DNA of 56,292 nt, taken from positions 1 through 56,292 of the forward strand of contig CAJTYS010000027.1 of the NCBI GenBank assembly GCA_910583765.1, read 5' to 3'. The notes under the pieces are model-generated. The model worked only from the letters and a program-made list of their open reading frames with translations, did not search any database and had not been told where the DNA came from. Numbering within the stretch: position 1 is the first letter of the stretch; each line of letters begins with the position of its first letter. The position numbers and the translations under genes were made by a program. Shown one piece after another: positions 27,317 to 36,322 of the stretch. This DNA comes from an uncultured Eubacteriales bacterium. Its GTDB lineage: Bacteria; Bacillota; Clostridia; Peptostreptococcales; Anaerovoracaceae.

Positions 27317-27383
27317 GGTTTTATACGCTGGGGCACGCTTTACATCGCTCTGGAAATCTAGAGAGGCAAAGGAACGAAACCAT

Positions 27384-28049
27384 ATGGAAAAAAAGCTCAC
27401 TAATCGGGACAAGCAAGCCATTGCTACAAAAAAGAAAATTTATGAAGCGGGCATCCAGCTCCTTCAAAAACAAGGCTTCGATCAGGCGAACGTCAGCCAG
27501 ATCGCCAAAAGCGCTGGCGTTTCCGTAGGGACGTTTTATCACTACTATACCTCCAAGCTGGATCTGTTCATGGATCTTTACCGGACCGCGGACACCTATT
27601 ACGAAGAAACCATTTCCCAGCAGCTTTCAGGACTCCCCTTTCAGAAGCAGGTCATTTTGTTTTTCAGAGAGTATTGCCAGCTGGCGGAAAACAACGATGT
27701 GGAATTGACTAGAAAAATGTATGTGCCTGATAATTCGCTATTCTTAGGACGTTCCCAGGGCATGCACCAGGTATTACTGGAAATCATAGAGAACGCAATG
27801 GCTGAAGGGATCATAAAATCAAATGCCTGTGGGCACAATCCATCTTCAGATGTTTCAGAGCTGCCTCAAGGATCCGCGCGACCGGCTCCTCCGAAAACAT
27901 CCCATGGCAAAAGCTTTGCCCAGCAAATAGCCGATGATCTGTTCCTCATTGCTCGAGGCGTGATCTTCGACTGGGCACTTCGGAGCGGAGAATATGATCT
28001 GAAGAAAAAAATGGAGGATATGCTGATGGTTTATGTGGAACATATTTGA
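27384..28049 (+). CDS. TetR/AcrR-family transcriptional regulator
   Basis: Repressor-type regulator of 221 residues. I start at the ATG at 27384 (MEKKLTNRDKQAIATKKKIY), preceded by AAAGGA; 32 more codons upstream would cover the promoter. The N-terminal helix-turn-helix is QANVSQIAKSAGVSVGTFYHYY, and the C-terminal part is a variable ligand domain. It is divergent from the OYE-type reductase, its probable target, with a repeat-rich intergenic region. Confidence 0.92.
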   Translation: MEKKLTNRDKQAIATKKKIYEAGIQLLQKQGFDQANVSQIAKSAGVSVGTFYHYYTSKLDLFMDLYRTADTYYEETISQQLSGLPFQKQVILFFREYCQLAENNDVELTRKMYVPDNSLFLGRSQGMHQVLLEIIENAMAEGIIKSNACGHNPSSDVSELPQGSARPAPPKTSHGKSFAQQIADDLFLIARGVIFDWALRSGEYDLKKKMEDMLMVYVEHI

Positions 28050-28105
28050 TAAGTGGTTTCATCTTTACGTTTGCCATTTTTTTCATGTTAATTTATCCCA
28101 TTTTG

Positions 28106-28134
28106 TTGACAACTAGTCCCGCTTATGCTATATT
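28106..28134 (+). promoter_or_regulatory. Promoter of the coiled-coil protein gene
   Basis: TTGACA (28106-28111), 17 bases, TATATT (28129-28134), ending about 55 bases before the ATG at 28190. A near-consensus promoter just after the tetR stop. Confidence 0.8.
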
Positions 28135-28189
28135 AGATTCACAAAAAAGGGTATCATTTGAATCAGAGAACAGAAATGAGGTGAATCAC

Positions 28190-28609
28190 ATGACAGACAA
28201 CGAATTATTGTTAGAAATTTCCAACATTATGCACACACAGCTCCAGCCTATTGTGGATCGACTGGATCAGTTGGAAGAACGGATGGACCGATTAGAGGCA
28301 CGGATAGACTTCCTAGAGACACGGGTAACTGCGTTAGAAAACCGTATGGACAAGGTAGAACTCGAAATCACAGAAGCCAAAACGCTCTTAGAAAACCGTA
28401 TAGACAAATCCGAACTCGAAATCAGGGAAGTCAAAATGCTCATCGAAACGCAGCTTTTGCCTATGCAAAAGGAGCTCAGCGCATACGGGATGTCCACTTA
28501 CCGGCGTTACGAAAAGGCCACAAATCAGACCGAATCCATGGAACAGGATCTACATATCCTGATGCGGGTAGTAGCCGAACACAGCAAAGAACTTTCTCGG
28601 CCTTCCTAA
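28190..28609 (+). CDS. Coiled-coil hypothetical protein
   Basis: Soluble 139-residue protein from the ATG at 28190 (MTDNELLLEISNIM), preceded by GAGGTG; the open frame extends 48 codons upstream but across the promoter. About residues 25-85 form a regular heptad coiled coil made of near-repeats such as LEERMDRLEARIDFLETRV and LENRMDKVELEI/LENRIDKSELEI. The C-terminal 45 residues (LSAYGMSTYRRYEKATNQ) are helical and polar. It has its own promoter and terminator. I do not recognise a function; phage-tail or chromosome-associated coiled coils look similar. Confidence 0.8.
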   Translation: MTDNELLLEISNIMHTQLQPIVDRLDQLEERMDRLEARIDFLETRVTALENRMDKVELEITEAKTLLENRIDKSELEIREVKMLIETQLLPMQKELSAYGMSTYRRYEKATNQTESMEQDLHILMRVVAEHSKELSRPS

Positions 28610-28663
28610 GAACTTCAAGCCTTTAAAAAGCTGAGATTTTTTCTAATTCCCCGATAAAGATGG

Positions 28664-28706
28664 AGTCTCTCATGACTATCTATTGTTTACCATGGGAGGC
28701 TTTTTC
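28664..28706 (+). terminator. Terminator of the coiled-coil gene
   Basis: An 11-bp stem AGTCTCTCATG (28664-28674) with CATGGGAGGCT (28691-28701), two G-T wobbles, 16-base loop, then TTTTCC. Confidence 0.7.
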
Positions 28707-28803
28707 CTTGATGAAGCTTTGAAGACTCTGTTTTCACCCGTTACGAATATTCTCTAAAACTACGTCAAATGATAGTTTCTCCGGGCTACCACAAAGGCAG
28801 CCG

Positions 28804-30411
28804 CTATACGACTGCCTCTATCAATACTTTATCCTCGAGAACGATCCGCTTTACGCCGATCTTCTTGTTTTTGTTAAAATCATAACTAAGCATGTATCCC
28901 TTTTTCAGATGGTAATGCTCCAGATAATCCAAAAGCTGCTTTTCGCCCCGCTCATGGTATGCGTTTCCCCGCCAGATCTTCAGCTCCACCACCATCTGCT
29001 CACCGCCATAATCCACGATCACATCGGTCCGCTCCATATTGCGAGTTCTAGATTCCACATAATAGTTTCCAACGCCATTGATGATAGGCCTGAGATACAA
29101 AAGAAAATACCGTCTTCCATCTTCTTCCTTGAATGTCTCTGGCTGATCTCCATATAAATCATCAAAATGCGTCACGAACCGCTCTAGTAAAAGATCCATG
29201 TTCAAATGCCCTGCGTAAATAAACTGGTTTTTCTCCTGTATGGCTGCTTTATAAATATCTGTGCTCTGGCTCTGGGCAGATGTCAGAAATAGATTGTAAA
29301 ACACCATTTCAAAAATCCTGTTCGCCACTGCCACCACGCCATCTGCATTTTTAATGAATCCAAACATGGCCGCTATCCCAATAGCCTGATCCAATCCATT
29401 ATAGGAAATCTCTTTCCCCGCGAACAAAATGGAATAAAGAATTTCTTTCAATTCTGGGAAATCATAAAGTTTGTTGACCATGGACTCAAACAATGTGTTC
29501 TTTTCCCCAAGAAGCAGCCTATCTGCCTCTAAAAAACCTGCGTATGTCCAGGCCTCTTTCAGAGTTGGAAACTGCTCACTGCCTGCCACATCTTCATCCA
29601 TCAGCTTGCACAGCTTGGAAACAAGGAAAGGATACCCCGAGGTATGATCGTAAATCAATTGCGCCATTTCTTCCATATCCATCCCCACACCATGATCCTT
29701 ATCATAATCATGCAGCATGTCGGCAATTTCTCCTGTGGAAAAGCTCATGTCCACCTTGAATTCCACTGCGATGTTCCAAGGGCTGTTCAGCCTATGCGCT
29801 TCTTCCGGCCGGACCTTTTGCCTCAAATTTTTGATATCATATACGCCTGCCAAAATGACCGACCGAAAAGTAGGCGATTGATCTCGATCAATATAGTAAC
29901 CTCGCAGCTGAGCCAGGAAATCCAGAAAAACCTGATGATCTACCGCCCTGTCCACTTCATCGATCATCAGGACAAAGGGTTTGTCTGCTGCTCCGCAGAT
30001 ATGGCTTAAATATTGGAACAACTCTACCAGCGCCACTTCTTCCTTGCGCTCCTGAACCTCAGCCTTCAAACGATCTATCGCCATCTTCAAATGGCCGGAA
30101 TCAGCACCTTCCAGTTCCCCTGCCATGCGAACGAAAGCCTTGGCAAAGGCCACTGAAAATAAATTTTCACTGCGAAATTTAACATCGCTCATCTGCGTCT
30201 GAAAATCCATACTGATCACATGATAGTCTTTTTTGAGGTATTCTTTCAAAGCCCGAAGCGTCGTTGTTTTCCCATACTGCCGTGCCCTATTCATGACAAA
30301 ATATTCGCCTCTGTCCACGTAACTTTTGATCTGCGTCAGTCGGGAATGAAGATCCACCATATAATGCAGATTCGGCTTACAATCCGCTGTCACATTAAAT
30401 CTTTTTCCCAT
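28804..30411 (-). CDS. AAA-type ATPase with C-terminal PD-(D/E)XK nuclease-like domain
   Basis: A 535-residue protein. The N-terminal ATPase has Walker A RARQYGKTTT near residues 42-50 and Walker B PFVLMIDEVDRAVD near 137-150; the middle is helical, and the last 70 residues hold the PD-(D/E)XK-like core TDVIVDYGGEQMVVELKIW followed by a conserved Q/Y-rich helix (GEKQLLDYLEHY). This is the family often called AAA-ATPase-like/DUF1703-related, common and multi-copy in anaerobic Firmicutes and Bacteroidetes. Its role is not known; mobile-element and defence roles have been proposed for relatives. It stands alone, with a weak hairpin (AGGCAG/CTGCCT) at its stop. Confidence 0.85.
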   Translation of the reverse strand: MGKRFNVTADCKPNLHYMVDLHSRLTQIKSYVDRGEYFVMNRARQYGKTTTLRALKEYLKKDYHVISMDFQTQMSDVKFRSENLFSVAFAKAFVRMAGELEGADSGHLKMAIDRLKAEVQERKEEVALVELFQYLSHICGAADKPFVLMIDEVDRAVDHQVFLDFLAQLRGYYIDRDQSPTFRSVILAGVYDIKNLRQKVRPEEAHRLNSPWNIAVEFKVDMSFSTGEIADMLHDYDKDHGVGMDMEEMAQLIYDHTSGYPFLVSKLCKLMDEDVAGSEQFPTLKEAWTYAGFLEADRLLLGEKNTLFESMVNKLYDFPELKEILYSILFAGKEISYNGLDQAIGIAAMFGFIKNADGVVAVANRIFEMVFYNLFLTSAQSQSTDIYKAAIQEKNQFIYAGHLNMDLLLERFVTHFDDLYGDQPETFKEEDGRRYFLLYLRPIINGVGNYYVESRTRNMERTDVIVDYGGEQMVVELKIWRGNAYHERGEKQLLDYLEHYHLKKGYMLSYDFNKNKKIGVKRIVLEDKVLIEAVV

Positions 30412-30500
30412 ATCTGCTCAACCTCCTTTTTACGCGACATCGAAGTTCACCACTCATCCAGCGGAAAAAAACATCTTAAGGGTTTTCATGATCTGTAGAT

Positions 30501-31580
30501 CTACAGCTCCGCCAATTCCACGGCCACCCTGTCCGTTTCCAGCGCCTTCGCGTCTTTGATGCCCTCGCTTTTGATGGAAACCTGCTGCTGGGCCAGCTTC
30601 CTGAACATTTCATCATAATCCCGAGCAGTGAAATTTTTCATCCTGCTGGATTCCATGGAAAGACCAATGCCACCGTTTTCCGCGCTCAGCTGGACCTCCT
30701 GGCCGCCTGCGAATTCACCTTCTCCATAATAAGTAGATAAAATATCGCCTACCGATTCATTCAGATTTTTCACTGCTGATATGATGACAGTCTCCGATTC
30801 CTGACTCTGGTCCGTGTCAACGCCAATCACTTTTCGTTTCGCCTGTTCAGCCGCTTTCATCACGGATTTGCCCGCACCTCCCGCACAGGCGAAAATCACT
30901 TCTGTATCCCTTTGGTACCAGTCAGCTGCTAGCTGCTGAACTTGTTCATCCTGTTCAAAGGTCTCAGCGTACTCATAGCGCAGGGTGATGCCGCTCACCC
31001 CTGTCTCTCTGGCAGCCTGATCCGCGCCCTGGATGAATCCGTATCCGAATTTCTGCACGGAATCATAAGCCTTGCCGCCGATAAAGCCAAGGCTGCGATA
31101 ACCTTCCTTCACTGCCGCGTAACCGGCCAGATATCCAGCCTGCTCTTCTGCGAAGAGCAGTGGCAGCGTATTGTTGTCAACAGCCGCTGCGGAGCCGTCT
31201 TCCTCCTGGGGATGTCCATCCACCATCAAGAAAGAAACCTCTGGGTATTCCTCCTGTGCCTCTTTGACCGCGCTGCCAAATGTGGGACCCGTAGTCACGA
31301 TCACCTTACCGCCGCCTTTGACCGCTTCCTCGATCACCCGCAGATAGGCCTCTGTCGTGTCCTCAGTGGCCAGATAAGACTTGTAAGAGACTGGTTCTTC
31401 CTCCACAAAGCTTTCGATCCCACTCCATACGGCTTGGTTGAAAGAGCCGTCTTCCACGCTTTCAGCGCTGGCAATGAGAGCGATCTCATATTCCACGGAT
31501 CGATCCGTCCCCTGCGGACTGCAGGCCGCGGCAAACACCAGCGCCACTGTGATCAGCAAAGCAATGATTCCTTTTTTCAT
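30501..31580 (-). CDS. BMP-family ABC transporter substrate-binding lipoprotein
   Basis: Extracytoplasmic solute receptor of 359 residues with a lipoprotein signal (LVFAAAC, Cys20). The family (BMP/PnrA/Med) binds purine nucleosides; motifs such as GSFNQAVWSGI, VTTGPTFGSAV, YLAGYAAVKEG, GFIGGKAYDSVQKFGYGFIQG and AGGAGKSVM fit. No permease or ATPase gene is adjacent, so it is an orphan receptor or serves a transporter encoded elsewhere. It starts 38 bases after the nitrilase stop and is probably the last gene of the EamA-Nudix-nitrilase unit. Confidence 0.9.
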   Translation of the reverse strand: MKKGIIALLITVALVFAAACSPQGTDRSVEYEIALIASAESVEDGSFNQAVWSGIESFVEEEPVSYKSYLATEDTTEAYLRVIEEAVKGGGKVIVTTGPTFGSAVKEAQEEYPEVSFLMVDGHPQEEDGSAAAVDNNTLPLLFAEEQAGYLAGYAAVKEGYRSLGFIGGKAYDSVQKFGYGFIQGADQAARETGVSGITLRYEYAETFEQDEQVQQLAADWYQRDTEVIFACAGGAGKSVMKAAEQAKRKVIGVDTDQSQESETVIISAVKNLNESVGDILSTYYGEGEFAGGQEVQLSAENGGIGLSMESSRMKNFTARDYDEMFRKLAQQQVSIKSEGIKDAKALETDRVAVELAEL

Positions 31581-31618
31581 GGGCTACCCCCTTATCCCTG
31601 ACATGGTTGACATCGTTT

Positions 31619-32425
31619 CTATTGATAAATTTCCGGCCTGCGGTGCTTTAACAGCGGCAGCTGCTCCCGGATGGACTCCACATAATCCAGATCAATGTCT
31701 CCATAAACAATACCTTCTTTTTCGTCCGTCTTCACTAAAAACTCGCCCCACGGCGTGGCGATGCAGGAACTTCCATAAGCCCTGTAAACACCTTTCAGAT
31801 CCCTGGCAGGGGATACTGCCGCAAAGTACACCTGATTGTCCAGCGCCCTGGCACGCATGGTCAGATCCCAGTGGGCCGGCCCTGTGGTCATATTGAAGGC
31901 TGCCGGCAGGACAATGAGCTTTGCCCCTTCCAGCGCCATTTTTCTAGATAACTCTGGAAAACGCACGTCATAGCAAATCGCCACGCCGATTTTTCCGTAT
32001 TCTGTGTCAATGACCGTGGCTTTGTCTCCTGGGCTCAAAGTATCTGACTCCATGAACCGGATCCCGTTCTTCACATTGATATCAAAGAGATGCGCCTTCC
32101 TGTGCTTTCCAATGAGCTGCCCCTCGCGGTCAAAGCTGTAAGACGTATTATAGACTTTATCCCCGTCCAGCTCGGAAATGGAACCGCCGATCAAATAGAT
32201 ATCCTGCTCCTTGGCCAAATCAGACAAAAACTGCACCGTAGGTCCGTCCTCCGGTTCTCCATAAGGCTTGAAATATTCATTGGCATAGGGGCAATTCCAC
32301 ATTTCCGGCAGCGCGATGACCTGCGCGCCGTTTTTTGCTGCTTCACTGACCATGGCCTTTGCCTTTGCCCTGCTTTCCTCTTTTTCCTTGGAACCCATCA
32401 TCTGACATAATCCCAGTTTAAACAT
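31619..32425 (-). CDS. Carbon-nitrogen hydrolase (omega-amidase/Nit2-like)
   Basis: Nitrilase-superfamily amidase of 268 residues. The catalytic Glu-Lys-Cys triad is visible: Glu41 in ALPEMWNCPY, Lys in GKHRKAHLFDI, and Cys in VAICYDVRFPEL. GMRFMESD-type and RARALDNQVYF segments match the Nit2/YafV group that hydrolyses 2-oxo-acid amides. Its start overlaps the Nudix gene by 8 bases. Confidence 0.93.
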   Translation of the reverse strand: MFKLGLCQMMGSKEKEESRAKAKAMVSEAAKNGAQVIALPEMWNCPYANEYFKPYGEPEDGPTVQFLSDLAKEQDIYLIGGSISELDGDKVYNTSYSFDREGQLIGKHRKAHLFDINVKNGIRFMESDTLSPGDKATVIDTEYGKIGVAICYDVRFPELSRKMALEGAKLIVLPAAFNMTTGPAHWDLTMRARALDNQVYFAAVSPARDLKGVYRAYGSSCIATPWGEFLVKTDEKEGIVYGDIDLDYVESIREQLPLLKHRRPEIYQ

Positions 32426-33059
32426 CGTTTTCCTCCTGACTCTTCAAAACATGCACCAGGTTTCGGGTGATCCGGCCTGTCAACCCCCAGATCACTCTGC
32501 CCTGCACTTCATAGATCGGTACGTCTGAAACGCCCTCCCGCCACTTGTAGCCTTCCGGGAACTTGATCTTCTCATAGGGAAAATCATCTCCGATCACTTG
32601 CTTGATCCTGCTCCTATATACGAAAGGCTCTGTTTTCATGAGGTTCTCCAGAGAAATGAGAAAGATCTCCTTCACTTCATCTGGATTGCAGCAAAGTCTG
32701 GCGAGAGCCTCTTCCTTTATAGTACCTAAAAATGGGAACATTGTAAAGTTACTATAAGTATAAAGGATGTCCATTTGACTGATAATTTGGATATCCTGCT
32801 CCTGGATCCCCAGCTCTTCCACGGTTTCCCGCACAGCGCACTGCCGTAGATTCTCTCCCTTTTCCACCTTGCCTCCTGGAAAGCAGACCTCCCCCGGCTG
32901 CCGCTTCATGTGTTCAGCCCGAACTTCATAAAGCAGAAACAACTCTCCTCCCCGCTCCACCAGGGGCACCAGGACAGAGAAATATCCGTGTTTTTCCACG
33001 GAGCCAGGTTTTCTGTCCTGAAATATGTCTTTGATTCCATCAAGCGTGATCTGATTCAC
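32418..33059 (-). CDS. Nudix hydrolase, CoA pyrophosphatase-like
   Basis: Pyrophosphatase of 213 residues. The Nudix box reads GGKVEKGENLRQCAVRETVE followed by ELG, complete with its catalytic acids; before it lies RQPGEVCFPGG, the extra motif of the NudL/CoA-diphosphatase (UPF0035) group. Overlaps the EamA gene upstream by 20 bases and the nitrilase gene downstream by 8. Confidence 0.92.
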   Translation of the reverse strand: MNQITLDGIKDIFQDRKPGSVEKHGYFSVLVPLVERGGELFLLYEVRAEHMKRQPGEVCFPGGKVEKGENLRQCAVRETVEELGIQEQDIQIISQMDILYTYSNFTMFPFLGTIKEEALARLCCNPDEVKEIFLISLENLMKTEPFVYRSRIKQVIGDDFPYEKIKFPEGYKWREGVSDVPIYEVQGRVIWGLTGRITRNLVHVLKSQEENDV

Positions 33060-33939
33060 TGAGCCGCACCTCTTTTCGTTTTCCTTGAATATTGAGCCAG
33101 GAAGCGACCAAAATCAGGCCGATCCCTATGTACGTGTTCCAAAGGATGGTCTCTCCCAGAAAAATCACTGCCATGACTGGAGCAATGGCTGGTTTGAGAA
33201 AAAAAGCGATGGACCCTGTGGTCGCATCTGACAGTTTGATGGCCATGAAGTAAGAAAAATAACCGAGTCCAGTGACAAACACGCTGATATAAGCCACTGC
33301 CAGCCAGTTGTTCGCCACGCCAGCCACAATAGGCCTGCCCATGAAGAGCATGATGATCAGCAGCACCAAAGAACCTAAAATAAAGCTGATGCTGGTCTGA
33401 GCCATGATGCCCATCTTTTTCACACTGATCTTCCCTGCCACTGTGTAAAGGCCAAAGAACAGAGCCGCCAGGAGCATGAACACGATGCCGATCACCGTGT
33501 TTCCTTTCTGCAGGTCCCACGGCTTTATCATGAATAGGATGCCCAAAAGTCCAATGAGCAGTACGATCACATTGCTTTTTTTCAATTTTTCTTCCGTCAT
33601 GAAATGCGCGAAGATCATGGTGAACAAAGGATTAATGGAAATCAACACCGATGCGGTGGAAGCGTTGGAATTCATCACCCCTAATTGGAAAAACAGCATG
33701 CTCAGCGGAATTCCCAGGATCCCCACATATAAGAGATACGCGAAATCCTTGAAAGCCAGCTTTACCTTGTTCTTCTTCAATTCTCCCATGGCAAAAGGCA
33801 GCAGCAAAAGTCCGCCGATCATGAAACGGAGAAAAGTCAGCTGAAAGGAATCCATCTCGCTTCCCGTTAGTTTTAATGTCACTTCCATTGTCCCGAATAA
33901 AAACGCTGTCAATACTACAAAAAAATAAACCTTTTTCAT
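33040..33939 (-). CDS. EamA-family (DMT) transporter
   Basis: Polytopic membrane protein of 299 residues with about ten helices arranged as two EamA repeats; the first begins FFVVLTAFLFGTMEVTLKL and the second near VIGIVFMLLAALFFGLYTV. Typical of drug/metabolite exporters. First gene of an overlapping unit EamA-Nudix-nitrilase-BMP lipoprotein. The substrate is unknown. Confidence 0.93.
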   Translation of the reverse strand: MKKVYFFVVLTAFLFGTMEVTLKLTGSEMDSFQLTFLRFMIGGLLLLPFAMGELKKNKVKLAFKDFAYLLYVGILGIPLSMLFFQLGVMNSNASTASVLISINPLFTMIFAHFMTEEKLKKSNVIVLLIGLLGILFMIKPWDLQKGNTVIGIVFMLLAALFFGLYTVAGKISVKKMGIMAQTSISFILGSLVLLIIMLFMGRPIVAGVANNWLAVAYISVFVTGLGYFSYFMAIKLSDATTGSIAFFLKPAIAPVMAVIFLGETILWNTYIGIGLILVASWLNIQGKRKEVRLSESDHA

Positions 33940-33965
33940 AATGCTCCTCTAATTTGCCAAATCAT

Positions 33966-33992
33966 TGAAAAAGGCGGTGATAAACACCGCCG
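33966..33992 (-). terminator. Terminator after the P-loop gene
   Basis: GGCGGTG (33973-33979) and CACCGCC (33985-33991) around a 5-base loop; read on the minus strand it is followed by TTTTTCAATG. It separates the P-loop gene from the EamA operon. Confidence 0.85.
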
Positions 33993-34025
33993 TCTCAGTT
34001 GCGCGCATGACCTTTCCGGACTGGA

Positions 34026-34448
34026 TCAGTTCAAGATCTCGCAATCCGTAAAGTCCACTCCGATCATTTCTTCTTTTTCGGCGCTCAGACTTACAATAAA
34101 TTCGATCTCATAATTTTCGGAAATCTTTTTGATCCGATCCACGAATTCTGGCAGATCGCCTAACGTAACGTCCGCGTGCTTTAAGATGCTGTCAATGAAC
34201 ATGGTTTCAATATCATGGTCTGAACTGATGATCCCATAAATGAAGCCTATGTATTCATCGCTGTTTGTGATATGTTCAAAGTCCTCCATGCAGATGACTC
34301 TGATCCTGTGGCTCAAATCATACATGAGCCTTTGATTTTTATTTATAAAAATGATACTTCCGTTGGCTGTTTCAATTTTATCGTTTGCTAAGTCGATCAT
34401 TTGTTTTGTTTTGCCGCTACCTTTATGGCCAATCAATAATTTCACCAT
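34026..34448 (-). CDS. Small P-loop ATP-binding protein
   Basis: Soluble protein of 140 residues beginning with a Walker A loop at once: MVKLLIGHKGSGKTKQMIDL. A possible Walker B-like TMFIDSILK is near residue 85. No transmembrane part. Clostridial homologues are sometimes labelled PilT-like, but no pilus motif is present. It has its own promoter (TTGCCC-17-TATAAT) and terminator, so it is a monocistronic unit. Function unknown. Confidence 0.8.
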   Translation of the reverse strand: MVKLLIGHKGSGKTKQMIDLANDKIETANGSIIFINKNQRLMYDLSHRIRVICMEDFEHITNSDEYIGFIYGIISSDHDIETMFIDSILKHADVTLGDLPEFVDRIKKISENYEIEFIVSLSAEKEEMIGVDFTDCEILN

Positions 34449-34497
34449 CGCAAAAGCCTCCCTTTTTCTGTTCTGTGTGATTGTTTATGTAAGGACT

Positions 34498-34526
34498 ATT
34501 ATACACCACCAAAGCTTTTTGGGCAA
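34498..34526 (-). promoter_or_regulatory. Promoter of the P-loop gene
   Basis: On the minus strand TTGCCC (34521-34526), 17 bases, TATAAT (34498-34503), about 50 bases upstream of the ATG. Confidence 0.75.
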
Positions 34527-34543
34527 CAACAAACTCCCAAAAT

Positions 34544-35563
34544 TTATGCCTTTCCATATCCGCAGTTTGGATACACGCAGGTTTCACAGTTGAGGCACAG
34601 CCCGCCGTGGCCCAGCTTTTTGATGTCCCTCCTGGTGATCACTTCTCCTGCCAGGAGTCTTGGGACGATCAGGTCAAAGACGCTGGTCCTGCTGTACATG
34701 ACGCATCCCGGCAATCCCACCACGGGAATGTCATCGATATAGGAAAGCATGAACATGGCCCCCGGCAGCACTGGCGCGCCGTATGTGACAATGTAACCGC
34801 CTGCTTTTTTGATGCCGCTTGGCGTCCTGTCATCGGGATCCACGGACATGCCGCCTGTGACGCCGATCATGTCCACGCCCATGTGGATCAGCTGCTGGAT
34901 GCAGTCAGCGATCATTTCCTCGTCATCGTCCGCGAAGAGCTGTTTGACCACTGTGCTTCCCAGTTCTCCAAATTTTCTCACCAGCACTGGACCAAAAGCG
35001 TCTTCGATCTTTCCACTGTACACTTCGCTGCCAGTAGTGACCACGCCGATTTTTAGATCCCGCAATAGCTTGACTTGGATCAGGGTTCCTCGGTCCAGCA
35101 CGCCTTCCGCCTGCTTGACCACGGCTTCATCCACGAACAAGGGAATGACTCTGGTTCCTGCCAGCTTTTGCCCTGGCTCCACTACGATGTTTTCATGGAT
35201 GGAAGCGAACATGATTTCATCCTGATCAATCAGATCAATGAGCAGTTCTTCATCCACCTTTAAAAGTCCCCGCTCCTGGGCGATGAGTTCGATCTTTCCT
35301 TCGCTTGGCTCCGTGAGCCTGATGCCTGGCCCCGCCGCTTTGCTGGCGATTCGGAAAGCCGCGTCGTTTTCATGGACATCTGTGTCATCCTTTTCCACCA
35401 CGTACAAATGCTTTTTCCCCATGGAAAGCAGCACTTCCACGTCTTCTTCTCTGATCACATGTCCTTTTTTGAACTTGGGTCCTTTGTATTCGCCTGGTAT
35501 GATCTGGGTTAGATCATGGGCCAGAACGGTTCCCACTGCTTGTTCCACTGCGATTTCTTTCAT
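34544..35563 (-). CDS. MoeA/MogA-like molybdopterin-binding protein with Cys-rich tail
   Basis: Probable molybdenum-insertion or cofactor-handling protein, 339 residues. The MoCF-like domain is in the C-terminal half: VVTTGSEVY, LFADDDEEMIADCI, VTGGMSVDPDDRTP and GLPGCVM. The N-terminus MKEIAVEQAVGTVLAHDLTQI is typical of MoeA-like proteins. At about 60 residues shorter than MoeA it lacks part of the normal domain set, and its end reads CLNCETCVYPNCGYGKA, a C-X2-C-X2-C-X4-C group that could bind a metal or Fe-S cluster. It follows modC by 101 bases on the same strand, so it belongs with molybdate uptake. Confidence 0.88.
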   Translation of the reverse strand: MKEIAVEQAVGTVLAHDLTQIIPGEYKGPKFKKGHVIREEDVEVLLSMGKKHLYVVEKDDTDVHENDAAFRIASKAAGPGIRLTEPSEGKIELIAQERGLLKVDEELLIDLIDQDEIMFASIHENIVVEPGQKLAGTRVIPLFVDEAVVKQAEGVLDRGTLIQVKLLRDLKIGVVTTGSEVYSGKIEDAFGPVLVRKFGELGSTVVKQLFADDDEEMIADCIQQLIHMGVDMIGVTGGMSVDPDDRTPSGIKKAGGYIVTYGAPVLPGAMFMLSYIDDIPVVGLPGCVMYSRTSVFDLIVPRLLAGEVITRRDIKKLGHGGLCLNCETCVYPNCGYGKA

Positions 35564-35664
35564 AAGCTTCTTACCTCTTTCTTTTCTTCAACATTGATAG
35601 CAATTGTCAAAATCCGGCCCTAGTCCGCAAGTGAATGTTCAAACGCGTTTCAGCGGGCCGTGGG

Positions 35665-36321
35665 TCATGATACGATCCTGCCATCCTTCATAAAGATCTG
35701 ATGGTCAGCGAACATTCGGCTCTCCCTTGGGTCATGGGTGATGAGGATGGTGGGAATCCCTAGAAAATCCTTGATGCTGGCGAACTCTTCATAAACGGTT
35801 TCTTTCGTCTTCATGTCCAAAGCGGAAAAGGGCTCGTCCAGCAGCAGCAGTTTGGGCTTTGTCACCATGGCCCGTGCCAAGGCCGCCCGCTGCTGTTCTC
35901 CGCCTGAAAGATTGTGGGGATATCGTTTTTTTAAGTGCGTGAGCCCAAAGGTTTCCATCACAGAATCCGCGTATTCCAGCAATGCTTTTCTTCTGTTCCG
36001 CTCTTTATACTCCCTTTTGTTTTTTATGCCGTAAACAATGTTTTTCTCTACGGTCATGTTGGGAAACAGCGCGTAATTCTGAAACAAGTATCCCACCTGC
36101 CGCTTTTTCACAGGGATATCCGTCTGGCCGTCAAAGACCAGTTCTTTCTCAATGGAGATCCGGCCTTCATCTGGCCTCTTCAAGCCGGATATGCAGTTGA
36201 GCACTGTGGTTTTTCCAGCGCCTGACTCTCCCTGGATCACTAAAACACCCTTGTCAAAGGCATATTCCACATCTATGGAAAAACGATCCAGCCGCTTTTT
36301 GATTTTAAAATAAATTCCCAT
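35665..36321 (-). CDS. modC: Molybdate ABC transporter ATP-binding protein ModC
   Basis: ATPase of the molybdate importer, 218 residues. Walker A GESGAGKTT near residue 34, signature NLSGGEQQRAALARAM, Walker B LLLLDEPFSALD, and H-loop LITHDPRES. It lacks the C-terminal TOBE/Mop domain of E. coli ModC, as in many Gram-positive versions, so it cannot sense molybdate by that domain. One base after modB. Confidence 0.92.
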   Translation of the reverse strand: MGIYFKIKKRLDRFSIDVEYAFDKGVLVIQGESGAGKTTVLNCISGLKRPDEGRISIEKELVFDGQTDIPVKKRQVGYLFQNYALFPNMTVEKNIVYGIKNKREYKERNRRKALLEYADSVMETFGLTHLKKRYPHNLSGGEQQRAALARAMVTKPKLLLLDEPFSALDMKTKETVYEEFASIKDFLGIPTILITHDPRESRMFADHQIFMKDGRIVS

Positions 36322-36322
36322 G

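Noticed and set aside
28804..30411. AAA/PD-(D/E)XK protein as an anti-phage system
   Set aside because: The family is common and stands alone here; no partner genes, so a defence claim is not supported by the window.
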